A stretch of DNA of 64,000 nucleotides from Erpobdella octoculata (taxonomy: Eukaryota > Annelida > Clitellata > Hirudinida > Erpobdellidae): contig OZ022241.1 of assembly GCA_963978895.1 (NCBI GenBank), positions 26,702,073 through 26,766,072 of the forward strand, read 5' to 3'. Position 1 is the stretch's first letter; every line of letters starts with the position of its first letter. The notes beneath the pieces are model-generated. The model did not search any database. It had not been told where the DNA came from and saw only the letters and a list, made by a program, of their open reading frames with translations. Position numbers and translations under genes: made by a program. Positions 21,901-34,155 of the stretch are shown here, piece after piece.

Positions 21901-22818
21901 ATGTCTGACGAGAAATTCATTGCGATGGGACAGGCTCTAGGCTATTCCGGAGTGGATTTAAGGAATTACGTCAAAGAGTTAAAGGATGAAGAAAGGGTTA
22001 AGAGAATGGAGGAACGGGAAGAAAAAAAGGCTCAGCAGGAGCGGGAAGATAAAATAGCGCAACAAGAACGTGAAGATAAACTAGCGCAACAAGAACGTGA
22101 AGATAAAATAGCTCAACAAGAACGTGAACGTGAAGATAAAATAGCTCAACAAGAACGTGAACGTGAACGTGAAGATAAAATAGCTCAACGTCAACATGAA
22201 TTAGAATTGAAAAAGCTGGAATTGAAAGCCCTAACAAAAAAAGAGCCAAAGCCGACGGTAGAGGTAACAAAGATTCCATATCCAAAGTTCTCGGAAGGTG
22301 ACGACGTGGACGCTTTTCTGCTCCGTTTTGAGGCATTGGCCACGGTAAATGATCATCCAAAAAAGGGTTGGGGAATGCTTCTGGGTTCTCTGCTGAGTGC
22401 GAAGACATTGGAAGTGTTTGGCCAACTCAGCGATAGTCAGATGCAGGATTACGGGTCGATAAAAGAGGCACTTCTTCGTCGTTTTGGGAAGTCGGCAGAA
22501 GACTACCGCATAAAGTTTCGAGAGTCAAAGCTTGAACCAGAAGAGACTTGGGAACAGTATCTAGTGCGACTAGATAGTTACAACAGGCGCTGGGTGGATC
22601 TCGCGGGTACAAGAAACTTATTGTTTTTGTTTTTAAAAGAGCAGTTCTTTGGAAAGTGTCCGTCGGGAATGGCTGAATATTTGTTGGAGAAAGAAAGCGG
22701 TGACGTCAATGAGTTAAGTCGCTGGGTCAACAAGTACAATCAAGCCCACCCAGAAAAAAGATTATCAAAAGTAGAAAACATAAGCAGGATTAGCGGAAAT
22801 CGTGGTCAATCGACTTAA
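21901..22818 (+). CDS. Ty3/gypsy-type Gag, intact frame, rest of element missing
   Basis: A 305-residue frame begins with a methionine after the leader. Residues 30-105 are an uninterrupted charged coiled coil built from Gln-Gln-Glu-Arg-Glu-Asp-Lys units (for example QQEREDKIAQQERE). The capsid-like part follows: VTKIPYPKFSEGDDVDAFLL (about 119-138), then KGWGMLLGSLLSAKTLEVFG, LLRRFGKSAEDYRIKFRESK and ETWEQYLVRLDSYNRRW. This is the gag organisation common in invertebrate gypsy elements, where a retrotransposon-gag or SCAN-like fold packages the RNA. No zinc knuckle, protease or pol follows: the frame stops as the foldback element starts at about 22812. The element is truncated there. Confidence 0.8.
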   Translation: MSDEKFIAMGQALGYSGVDLRNYVKELKDEERVKRMEEREEKKAQQEREDKIAQQEREDKLAQQEREDKIAQQEREREDKIAQQEREREREDKIAQRQHELELKKLELKALTKKEPKPTVEVTKIPYPKFSEGDDVDAFLLRFEALATVNDHPKKGWGMLLGSLLSAKTLEVFGQLSDSQMQDYGSIKEALLRRFGKSAEDYRIKFRESKLEPEETWEQYLVRLDSYNRRWVDLAGTRNLLFLFLKEQFFGKCPSGMAEYLLEKESGDVNELSRWVNKYNQAHPEKRLSKVENISRISGNRGQST

Positions 22819-24078
22819 ATTGAAAAGTCGATCCTGCGAAAGAGTCGATTATCCTGCGAAGAAGTCGATTAACCTGCGAAGGAATCGATTCACCCGCGAA
22901 AGAGTCGATTATCCTGCGAAGGAGTCGATTATCCTGCGAAGGAGTCGATTATCCTGCGAAGGAGTCGATTATCCTCCGAAGGAGTCGATTATCCTGCGAA
23001 GGAGTCGATTATCCTGCGAAGGAGTTGATTATCCTGCGAAGGAGTCGATTATCCTGCGAAGGAGTCGATTATCCTGCGAAGAGGTCGATTATCCTGCGAA
23101 GGAGTCGATTATCCTGCGAAGGAGTCAATTATCCTGCAAGTCGATTAACCAGCGCACGCTTTGTTGTGCATGACAACAAAACGCTTCCGCATGGGTCGAT
23201 ATAGGTATAGTAACCTATATGTGACCATTGGCTGCTATTCTTTTTTTTTATGATATTTTATAGTTCTTTACACCAAGTGTTTTAAGACTGAATTGGCTGT
23301 ATGAAAGAAACAAATAAGTTCTTCCTGTCGTGGATCAAAGTTTGATCTTTTAACTGTCCCTCCTCCTTTATCCAGGCTTGGGACTGGCTCGCAATTAGCA
23401 AGGCGGAGTTGGCTGCTATTCTTTTTTTTTTTTTTTTTTTTTTTTTATAATAGTTTATAGTCCTTTACACCAGGTGTTTTAAGACTCTAATGGCTGTATG
23501 TAGGAAGCACTTGAGTACTTCCTGTCGTGGATCAGAATTTAATCTTTTTTACTTTTCCCTCCTCCTTTCTCCAGGCTTGGGACTGGCTCGCAATTAGCAA
23601 GGCGGAGTTAAGGCTGCTATTCAACTCTCTGGTCTATTTAATGATGGCTGCTTATTCACTTGGTGGTGTTTTTCCATAGACTATATGCTAACCAGTTCTT
23701 TATCAGCACTGTACTGCAGTATCGATATTTAAAACATATTAGACATTTTTCTGAATTATTTAAAAATATATTTAAAAATTTTCTAAATTTTGAATTGACA
23801 ATTTGAAATTTTTTTTTTATAATTCAGTCGCCAGAGTTACGCGCTATAGGCAAGTTCCTGTATACGCCCAGAAGGCACACACACAAAATAACCATCTATC
23901 TCATTTACAAAAAAGACAAAAAAACATTCTCAGTCTTTACATCGCAGGATAATCGACTCCTTCGCAGGATAATCGACTCCTTCGCAGGATAAACGACTCC
24001 TTCGTAGGATAATCGACTCCTTCGCAGGATAATCGACTCCTTCGCAGGTTAGTCGATTTTCCAATTAAGGTCAATTAA
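22812..24078. mobile_element. foldback-like element with 20-bp tandem repeats in both arms
   Basis: The left arm (22826-23140) is about 16 copies of the 20-mer GGAGTCGATTATCCTGCGAA. The right arm (23940-24062) is six or seven copies of its reverse complement. The outermost sequences are also inverted copies (CTTAAATTGAAAAGTCGAT on the left; CTTAATTGGAAAATCGACT read inward from the right). The 800-bp middle holds a direct duplication (about 23225-23400 and 23410-23620) with GGCTTGGGACTGGCTCGCAA in both copies. Tandemly repetitive inverted arms are the definition of foldback elements. No transposase is visible and no target duplication was confirmed. Confidence 0.6.
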
Positions 24079-24115
24079 CTGTCAACTGTCGATAAACCTT
24101 ACAATAACCGGATTT

Positions 24116-24120
<5 letters not shown>

Positions 24121-24198
<78 letters not shown>
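24121..24198. repeat. (TA)n microsatellite abutting a Helitron 3' terminus
   Basis: TA run that ends directly at the CTAG terminus of the Helitron copy beginning at 24199. Confidence 0.95.

Positions 24199-26656
<2,458 letters not shown>

Positions 26657-26696
<40 letters not shown>
26657..26696. repeat. (TA)n microsatellite between two Helitron termini
   Basis: TA run that starts exactly after the CTAG end at 26656. Confidence 0.9.
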
Positions 26697-26697
<1 letters not shown>

Positions 26698-26958
26698 CGG
26701 GGGCACGGGAACGGGAAGCCAACTAAGAGCGAAAGATAGAGCGGGAATAGGAAAGCGACCGAGAACGGGAAATCATCAGCCAGGAGCGGGAAAGCGACCG
26801 GGAGCTGGAAAACGACCCAGAGCGGGAAAGCGACCGGGAGCGGAAAAGCGACCGGGAACGCGACGGGAACGGGAAAGCGGAAAAGGAAACGGGAGCGAGA
26901 GAGACAAACATTAGTAAAACCTCTAAAATCCCCGGGCAACGCCGGATACCCCCGCTAG
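26697..26958 (+). mobile_element. Helitron family 2, 3'-end fragment with an 18-bp GC-rich minisatellite
   Basis: The left part is a decayed array of the 18-mer GGAGCGGGAAAGCGACCG. The right end is AAATCCCCGGGCAACGCCGG followed by ATACCCCCGCTAG, giving a CCCGG/CCGG hairpin and a CTAG terminus at 26955-26958 with T outside. The 5' end is missing. Related ends occur at 30335-30463, 37252-37460 and 41550-41800. Confidence 0.7.
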
Positions 26959-27587
26959 TATATATATATAGAATAGTATATAGAATGAGCCTATCTTTTA
27001 AGATGGCTCTCTTTACGTAAGGCATGTATACCTCGAAACATAGAATGGTGAACTATACGCGACAGACAACATTAATAACTACATTAAAGGAATTGATTGA
27101 AAAAAAAATTATTTAAAAAATTTAAACACTTAAAAAAAATTACAAAATTTAATTTGTTTAGAAAAAACTGGTAAAATGTTTCATTTGTCTAGTTTCGGTG
27201 CATCTATTTGTCTAAATATAGCGCTACCGATAGTTTGCATTATGCGGTAGTTTATCAAATTAATTAAATGAATTTACTTGCCGATGAAAAGACAAATTAA
27301 AATTATTTCTCCAAGTAATTGAAAACCTTCTAGCGCACCAATAGAACGCATTTTAGGCAATTCAATAGTGAAAGTGGAAAAACCAGTGGAGATAGAAATA
27401 GATTGCAGATCACGTAATCACGTGAGATTAACTCCTCTGTTGATTTTTTTAATCCCTTTACTTTTACAAAAGACTCTAACTCGTTCCTTCGTATACAGAG
27501 CGATAATTCGTTTATATCCTATTAGCATTCCCGTCGCGGCTTCCCTGCTTAAGAAAGAGACTACGCATCCACAGTAGCGTACTGCTA
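26959..27587. other. intronic non-coding stretch
   Basis: AT-rich. A 52-bp minus-strand segment (27278-27329) has an excellent GTAAAT donor and an open frame but is not needed by the gene model. Near 27528 there is a diverged sequence resembling the family 1 Helitron 3' end (CATTCCCGTCGCGGCTTCCC). Confidence 0.4.
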
Positions 27588-27648
27588 ACATACATACATA
27601 CATACATACATAAATACATACATACATACATACATACATACATACATA
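27588..27648. repeat. (CATA)n microsatellite
   Basis: About 15 units with one AAATA interruption. Confidence 0.95.
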
Positions 27649-27784
27649 GCAAATTATGTGTGTAGATAGATAGATATTTTTAGTATTTTTAGTTATCGCA
27701 GTTATTTGGTATTTTGAAATTTTGATGCTTCTTGAAAAATATAAAATACATGTTTTTCCATTTTCCAAACTTATATTCAGGTTA

Positions 27785-28050
27785 CAACTTCTGCTTGTGT
27801 GTGCATGTTTGTGTACATGTGTGTGTGTCTTTCTCTGTACGCAAATCTTGCAAGTAAAATCTAACCAGCTTTTTGACTAGGGGAGACCGGGGCTCAATGT
27901 TATGTGTTTTTTAAAATAACTGTTACTCAAAAACTGTAAGTGTTACAGATGTAACAATTAGTATTTAGTGCTAGTGCTTGTTTTCCAACTCCTGCTTGCA
28001 CTCTCGTTCCCGGTCGCTTTCCCGTTCCTGGTCGCTTCCCCATTCCTGGT
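27785..28050. repeat. dispersed (GT)n-tailed repeat and Helitron-repeat debris
   Basis: 27785-27890 matches the reverse complement of 38750-38890 across TTTCTCTGTACGCAAATCTT and TTTTTGACTAG, each with a GT- or CA-rich tail. 27900-27975 is a partial unit of the 160-bp Helitron repeat. 27975-28050 resembles the family 2 Helitron minisatellite (TTCCCGGTCGCTTTCCCG). The segment is a patchwork of older insertions. Confidence 0.6.
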
Positions 28051-28337
28051 CAAGTCAATTAAACGCTTAAATCCCATTTTTTTAGCCCTGGATCGATAGA
28101 AAACCGATTTTTGGGATATTTCAGAAATGTTAAAAATTTCTTTAAAATATCACCAAATCGTATACCGGGCTCAATAGAATGGTTTTGCAGTTTATTGGAA
28201 ATACCAAATGAAGGCTTTGCTAGGGCTATTTATACCTTCTGGTCTATTAATAAATAAATAATTAATGTCCCTAATAAATATTCTGAATCTGTTAAGGTTT
28301 ATCAATAGGAAGTTGATCATCAAACCAGTGATTTTAC

Positions 28338-28377
<40 letters not shown>

Positions 28378-28517
28378 CGGCACTAAATGTTCCTTCAAAC
28401 ATGCTCTGTTAAAGTATACACGCTATTTAGAAGACACGGTTTTGTCAATTGAACGCTTAAAATATTTTAAGTGAGAAAAAACACTTTTACTAAGTCTAAA
28501 AACAAACGTTTTATTAG

Positions 28518-28562
28518 CAACCAACTTGCAAGTTTCAGCCATTGCGGCCATCATCAGGATTG
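28518..28562 (-). ncRNA. hammerhead ribozyme in the Penelope-like 3' fragment
   Basis: Minus-strand order: CAATC, core CTGATGA, stem-loop II TGGCCGCAATGGCT, core GAAA, stem III as CTTGCAAG closed by the core A and the U of the GUU cleavage triplet, then GGTTG pairing with CAATC (one G-U pair). All conserved core positions are present. The only change from the copies at 45279 and 60350 within the core is T for C at the free position of CTGANGA. The compensated stem I (U for C, still pairing with G) suggests the fold was kept under selection. Confidence 0.85.
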
Positions 28563-28899
28563 TTTTGATTATCTCAATGTTACCATAAGTTAATACATAC
28601 AGTAAATAATAATAATAACAATTAAAATCGGGACGATGAACGTTAAAATAAGCAGAACATAAATAAAAAATAATAAAAGCAAAATAAAAATACTTAGAAA
28701 ATATATCAATTTAAATCGAGAGATAATAATTTAAATTTAAGTTCATAAAATTCATTAAGAGTTTCATCAAATGAGAAACAAACAAAGAAGCTTTTTTATC
28801 ATAGCAAATTATTTTCCCTTAAGATCACATACACCATCACAAGACACAAACGCCACCAACACTTAACCGGGCTGGAAAATAGAGGTCCATAAATCAATG

Positions 28900-29103
28900 T
28901 CATCTCCTCCGTCTAATTGTAATAATTATGTTATCAGTTAAGTGAGTAAAGCTCAACGGACCAGATATCTCCCCTGAAACACATGCACCCTCAACTGACA
29001 TTCCCGAAAACCCGTCATCCACCTGAGAAATCTCCCCACCACCCTTTATCCGGTGCATTTGGACGGAATCATGGCAACCGGATAAACAACCATCATCATA
29101 CAC
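28900..29103 (-). pseudogene. Penelope-like ORF, last 67 codons
   Basis: Encodes [20 protein letters not shown], then [20 protein letters not shown] and a C-terminal ITIRRRR. Aligned to the full copies it differs at about twelve positions, including an Ala-Cys to Gly-Gly change, yet the frame stays open. It is truncated upstream, so no domain survives. Confidence 0.8.
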
Positions 29104-29119
29104 AACATCTATATATATA

Positions 29120-30330
29120 CTAGCTGACCCGGCAAACGTTGTTTTGCCTTATAAATTATTTTATTTTTTTTTATTAAAAGTTTAATGTACAAATTATGTC
29201 AATTTAAAAAAATCAATCTCGAAGAACAATATAGTGTACAATGTTTTTTGTCAGTCCATCTTTAGCCAACACAAACAATCTGGATGGTTTGCCCACGCGA
29301 GAACATGCCACGTATAATTGTCCGTGAGAAAAACATAGCGTGCCCAAATCTAAGCCACAAACAGACATCGTTTGGCTATGCGACTTATTAATTGTCATTG
29401 CCAATGCCAATCTAATTGGAAATTGAATTCGTTTGAATTCAATATGCACTTCTGTGGAAATCATTGGGATCCGTGGCAGCAAAACACTTTCGCCTCGGAA
29501 CTTGCCATTCAAAATGCTGGCTTCGACAATGTTTTTCATCAATTTTTTAATTAATAATCGCGTGCCGTTGCACAGCCGTTGTGGGTTCAAATTCCGAAGT
29601 AAAATAACGGGAGATCCATCTTTAAGTTGTAGATGATGCGGTGACATGCCTGGCAAATCCAATGAGTTCAAAAACTAAGTTGGATAATTTACGGCTTCGC
29701 TGGCATTGCAAACTGTATCAATCGATTTGTATGACACCAATTCGCCTGGCAACAACTGCTGTATCTTGACATTTAAATCATTGACGTCCACATTTTTTGC
29801 TTCCAAAATGACTCTTTCTGCCAGCCACTCATGATTCATGTATTGTGTGTGTAAATAGGGTAATACGCTGTCAACGAGAGACTTTTTCGAATTAACAATT
29901 GTGCAGAAATCGGTTGGCAATTTTATGCAGCCAGTATTTTGATGAACAGCAACTTTTGCATCACCGATATCAAACAATTGTTTTGAGAATATGTTGACAG
30001 ATGGATCCTGAAGCATTTGAACACGCATGTTTACTTTTAGCTGCACTTTTGCAACATAACCCCACAGTGCCGATGATTTCAAGCAATCATTGATTTCATC
30101 GGTGTAAGTTGAACGGGAAATGACGGGAAGTGTTTGTCTGAAATCCCCTGAAAGAAGTAACAGAGTGCCGCCAAATATTTTGTCATTGTTTGTTATATCT
30201 TTTAGTGTCCTGTTCAACGCCTCAAGCAAATGTTTGTGTGCCATAGTGCATTCATCCCAGATAATAATTTTGCATAGTTTCAGCACTGTGGCCATGGATG
30301 ATTGCTTTTTTATGTTGCACATTGAGCTGG
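29120..30330 (-). mobile_element. autonomous-type Helitron remnant (family 3), 3' part
   Basis: The minus strand reads the C-terminal helicase part of a Helitron Rep/helicase protein, and the element's 3' end follows about 90 bp later. The end comprises a GGCAAA/TTTGCC hairpin (29131-29148) and CTAG at 29120-29123, with T next. The right side is lost where a family 2 Helitron fragment begins near 30335. Family 3 may be the source of enzyme for the non-autonomous families nearby; that is inference. Confidence 0.85.
29213..30330 (-). pseudogene. Helitron helicase (PIF1-like) C-terminal region, one frameshift
   Basis: Two frames cover this segment. The upstream one (30330 to about 29676) contains the Walker B motif KIIIWDECTMAHKHLLEALN, the GGTLLLLSGDFRQTLPVI block (motif III) and LKVNMRVQM. 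The second (29671 to 29213) contains SPVILLRNLNPQRLCNGTRL, LAMTINKSHSQTMSVCGLDL and SHGQLYVACSRVGKPS (motifs V and VI of PIF1-type helicases). A frameshift and stop at about 29675 separate them. The Walker A block and the Rep nuclease are absent. The enzyme would unwind DNA during rolling-circle transposition. Confidence 0.9.
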
Positions 30331-30334
30331 AAAA

Positions 30335-30462
30335 CGTCCGGGAGCGGAAAAGCGACCGAGAACGCGATGGGAACGGGAAAGCGGAGAAGGAAACAGGACC
30401 GAGAGAGACAAACATTAGAAAAACCTCTAAAAACCCCCGGGCAACGCCGGGTGCCCCCGCTA

Positions 30463-30463
<1 letters not shown>
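30335..30463 (+). mobile_element. Helitron family 2, 3'-end fragment
   Basis: Begins inside the minisatellite (GTCCGGGAGCGGAAAAGCGA) and runs through the shared ACAAACATTAG motif to the CCCGGGCAACGCCGGG hairpin and CTAG at 30460-30463. It is fused to the truncated helicase gene, so an insertion or template switch ended both elements here. Confidence 0.75.

Positions 30464-30523
<60 letters not shown>
30464..30523. repeat. (TA)n microsatellite
   Basis: Starts directly after the CTAG terminus and ends at the truncated body of the next Helitron. Confidence 0.95.
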
Positions 30524-30525
<2 letters not shown>

Positions 30526-31424
30526 ACTTAGCCCAGCCCGTTTTAAAAACCCAAACTCCTGGCTCGGCACAGCCCGTCTGAATTAGGCCCGGCCCATTCT
30601 TATAGGTCTAGAAGTTCTATATACTTGATGAAAAACTTCGGCCCGTCCCACCTTGACTTCAGGTTTGGCCCGGCACAACTGAAGACCTTAAAATCACTAA
30701 AATATCTATATACTATAAATAGCAGCTACTTTAAAAACCAAGTAAACCTATTGTTCACCCCACATTTAAGGTCCTGGAAACCAAATTTGTAATAAATGGT
30801 GAAACACGTATATTTTTATTTTTAGAATAGAAACTAAATATTAAATATTAGTATTTTTACATCTGTGGTAATTATAGTTTTTGAGTAGCAGTTACTTTAA
30901 AAAACAAATAACCCTATTTTCCACCCCACATTTGAAGTCCTGGAAACCAAATATTCAAAATATGCTAAAACACGTATTTCATTATTTTTGGAGTAGAAAC
31001 TAAATACTAATTTTTACTCCTGTAGCATTCACAGTTTTTGAGTAGCAGCTACTTTAAAAACCAAATAACCCAATTTTCCAACCCACATTTGAGGTCCGGG
31101 AAACCAAATTTTCAAAAAATGGTGAAACACCTATCTTTTTATTTTTCAAGAAGAATCCATATACCCAATTTCAAAATCTCTTCGTTTTTGGTTTTCGAGA
31201 TATACATTGTTTTAGAAAAAAGTTTGTTTTCCAGTTCCTTCCCTCAGGAGCAAAATTTTCAAAAATCCTTTCTTAGTGGATGCTTACGCAATAAAAGTAA
31301 TATAAGTTCCAAATTTCACGTTCCTAGGATGAGGCGTTTGAGCTCGGCGTTGATTATCAGTCAGTCAGTCAGTCAGTCAGTCAGTCAGTCAGTCAGTCAG
31401 GACTTGTTCTTTTATATATATAGA
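30524..31424 (-). mobile_element. non-autonomous Helitron (family 1), 3' end missing
   Basis: The minus-strand 5' end is at 31424 (TCTATATATATAAAAGAAC), followed inward by (CTGA)n and two to three 160-bp tandem units. The left side lacks the CTAG terminus and meets a (TA)n array. Its 5' end touches the 3' end of the next copy. Confidence 0.8.
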
Positions 31425-33190
31425 CTAGCAGTGCCCGTAGCGGCTTCGCTCGCATGAAATTAGAGAATTTGAACCGTGCATATATAGTAGAGTACTGCAC
31501 GGATCAATTTTTTAGGTCTCGGCTCGGTCCGACGACAACTTGGCCCAGCCCGTTTCAAAAACCGAAATTCCTGGCCCGGCACGGCCCCTCTAATATGGGC
31601 CCGGCCCGTTTTTAAAGGCCTAGAAGTTCTATATACTTGATGAAAAACTTCGGCCCGTCCCACCATGATTTAAGGTTTGGGCAGGGCCGTGTGAAGACCC
31701 TAAAATAACGGCTTGGCCCGCCCGTCCGGTGATAAACTGAACTCATCTACTTCTAACCCGCACAAAACCTCAAAATACTAATTTTCACATCTGTAGCACT
31801 TACAGTTTTTGAGTAGCAGTTATTTTAAAATCAAATAACCCTTTTTCCACTACACATTTGAGGTCCTGGAAACCAAATTTTCAAAAAATGGTGAAACACG
31901 TATATCATTATTTTTAGAGTAGAAACTAAATACTAATTTTACTTTTGTAGCATTTACAGTTTTTGAGTAGCAGTTACTTTAAAAACCAAGTAACCCTATT
32001 TTCCACCGCATATTTGAATTCCTGGAAACCAAATTTTCAAAAAATGGTAAAACACGTATATCATTATTTCTGGAGTAGAAACCAAATACTAAATTTTACT
32101 CCTGTAGCATCTACAGTTTTCGAGTAGCAGTTACATTAAAAACCAAATAACCTTATTTTCCACCCCACATTTGAGGTCCTGGAAACCAAATTTTACAAAA
32201 ATGGTAAGACACGTATATCTTTTTTTTTTTGAGTAGATACTAAGTATTAATTTTTACATCTGTGGCAATTACAGTTGTTGAGTAGCAGTTACTTTAAAAA
32301 CCAAATAACCCTCTTTTCCACCCCACATTTGAAGTCCTGGAAACCAAATTTTCAAAAAATTGTGAAACCCGTATATCATTATTTTTAAAGTAGAAACTAA
32401 ATACTAATTTTTACTTTTGTAGCATTAACAGTTTTTGAGTAGAAGCTACTTTAAAAACCAAATAACCCAATTTTCCAACCCACATTTGAGGTCCGGGAAA
32501 CCAAATTTGTAAAAAATGGTGAAACATGTATATCTTTATTTTTAGAAAAGAAACTAAATAATAATTTTTACATCTGTAGTATTTACTGTTTTTGAGTAGC
32601 AGCTACTATAAAAGACAATTAGCCCTATTTTCCACCCCACATTTGAAGTCCTGGAAACCAAATTTTCAAAAAATGCTAAAACACGTATTTTATTATTTTT
32701 GGAGTAGAAACTAAATACTAATTTTTACTCCTGTAGCATTAACAGTTTTTGAGTAGAAGCTACTTTAAAAACCAAATAACCCAATTTTCCAACCCACATT
32801 TGAGGTCCGGGAAACCGAATTTTCAAAAAGTGGTAAAACACGTATCTTTTTATTTTTCAAAAAGAATCTATATACCAAATTTCAAAATCTCTTCATTTTT
32901 GGTTTTCGAGATATACATTGTTTTAGAAAAAAGTTTGTTTTCCAGTTTTTTCCCCTCAAGAGCAAAATTTTCAAAAATCCTTTCTTAGCGGATGTTTGCG
33001 CTATAAAAGTAATATAAGTTCCAAATTTCACGTTCCTAGGATGAGGCGTTTGAGCTCGGCGTTGATTATCAGTCAGTCAGTCAGTCAGTCAGTCAGTCAG
33101 TCAGTCAGTCAGTCAGTCAGTCAGTCAGTCAGTCAGTCAGTCAGTCAGTCAGTCAGTCAGTCAGGACATGTTCTTTTATATATATCTATA
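31425..33190 (-). mobile_element. non-autonomous Helitron (family 1) with about seven internal tandem repeats
   Basis: The 3' end is CTAG at 31425-31428 with the family hairpin. The 5' end is near 33190, where the tip reads GATATATATAAAAGAACATG, slightly diverged from the TCTATA form. Inside are about seven units of the 160-bp repeat (31770-32830) and a long (TCAG)n block at 33070-33164. It is the longest copy here; copies differ mainly in unit number. Confidence 0.82.
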
Positions 33191-33613
33191 TATAGTAAAC
33201 AAATTAAGTTCAAATGTTCTAATGTTTTGTTGAAACATGTAAAAGGGGGGCCGGGCTCTCTAAGTCCTCCCCTGGATCCCCCACAGCTTATATGAAGAGT
33301 CCAAAATAGCAATTTATAAAAAATACATCAAGCCTTACTTACATAATTATTGTTATTATGCTGGTTGTATTTTTATTGCTACTGTATGTAACTATTGATA
33401 ATCTTCAGACGTTTGCAGAAAAATCAACACTTTTAATAAAATGATTCTCTAAACTTAAGGTAGAGAATTAATCATTGAGTCTGTTTCAAAATTTAAAAAA
33501 ATATTTTTAATTAGTAATGAAATCCAAGTCCCGGATGACCCCGTTATGTTATAATGTAATTACACAATTAACATAAATTTTAGTATTCTGTTAGAAAAAT
33601 ATTAAAACAAAAC
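33191..33613. other. intronic non-coding stretch
   Basis: Contains a GGGGGGCCGGGCTCTC patch at about 33245. Nothing recognised. Confidence 0.4.
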
Positions 33614-33739
33614 CTTGAGTTTGAAAATATCAGCTTCGTCTCCAATTTTGTTAGTAGATATTAAATTCGGAATCATCTTTTTATCGTTGAATAAATTTTC
33701 GTTGGTAACGACCAGGTTTATTGCAAAACTGACTTGAAA
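33614..33739 (-). CDS. unrecognised host gene, candidate exon 4
   Basis: 126 bp (42 codons), phase 0 at both ends, acceptor TAAATTTTAG and donor GTTTTG. Encodes FQVSFAINLVVTNENLFNDK, then KMIPNLISTNKIGDEADIFK and LK. It joins in frame to exons 3 and 5. No recognised domain. Confidence 0.6.
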
Positions 33740-33805
33740 CTAAAATTTAAAAAAAAATCACAAAATTGTACAAACAGCATTCTTTCAAAAATATAAATTG
33801 TCAAC

Positions 33806-33973
33806 CTTTGTTTCAAACTTTTTTAAATGTTTTATAAATGATTCATCCTGTAGCTGGTTGATGAGATTTTGTTTCATGTTTGGGACGATGTCAATCAAGA
33901 ATTTGGTTGCTCCTTTATCGTGAGTCATTTTGGCAATTTTTTGTGCTAGCTTTACAATAATTGGACATTCTTC
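33806..33973 (-). CDS. unrecognised host gene, candidate exon 3
   Basis: 168 bp (56 codons), phase 0 at both ends, acceptor TTATAATTAG and donor GTTGAC. Encodes EECPIIVKLAQKIAKMTHDK, GATKFLIDIVPNMKQNLINQ and LQDESFIKHLKKFETK. The amphipathic, lysine-rich pattern suggests alpha-helical repeats such as HEAT-type folds, but this is only an impression. Confidence 0.65.
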
Positions 33974-34042
33974 CTAATTATAACATTTTTATCGATTTTA
34001 ATACAATTGTATTTATTAAGCTGTTGTATTTAAATTAACAAC

Positions 34043-34155
34043 CTCTGATTCTTCCTCATCATTATCCAAGACTTCGATTTCACTTGACAAATGTTCAAAA
34101 CCAAAGCCGTTAACTAAATTATTGATTATTAAACCTTTCTTTGACCCTGGTCCAC
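34043..34155 (-). CDS. unrecognised host gene, candidate exon 2
   Basis: 113 bp, acceptor TATTTTAAAG and donor GTTGTT. Two bases complete a Ser codon from exon 1, and the frame then reads GPGSKKGLIINNLVNGFGFE and HLSSEIEVLDNDEEESE. The acidic tail runs into exon 3, which starts with Glu-Glu. Confidence 0.6.

Larger units (their letters stand above)
28373..29110 (-). mobile_element. Penelope-like element, 3' fragment (third copy)
   Basis: It matches, on the minus strand, the last 200 bp of the coding region and the whole 3' region of the Penelope-like elements in the duplicated units, at visibly lower identity. It ends on the left at a (TA)n run (28341-28374), as the full copies also do. It is truncated on the right where the Helitron at 29120 begins. 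It carries a complete hammerhead ribozyme. Confidence 0.85.

Noticed and set aside
22826..23140. Regular 20-bp repeats looking like a CRISPR array
   Set aside because: The repeats are head to tail with no spacers, and the genome is eukaryotic.
22802..23173. Open frame with repeated Glu-Ser-Ile-Ile-Leu-Arg units
   Set aside because: Produced by the 20-bp foldback repeats and not a protein-coding gene.
27278..27329. Minus-strand mini-exon with a good GTAAAT donor
   Set aside because: Exons 4 and 5 of the host gene join in phase without it, and its own phase does not match.
29372..29636. Plus-strand open frames across the Helitron helicase region
   Set aside because: Antisense shadows of the helicase frame on the minus strand.
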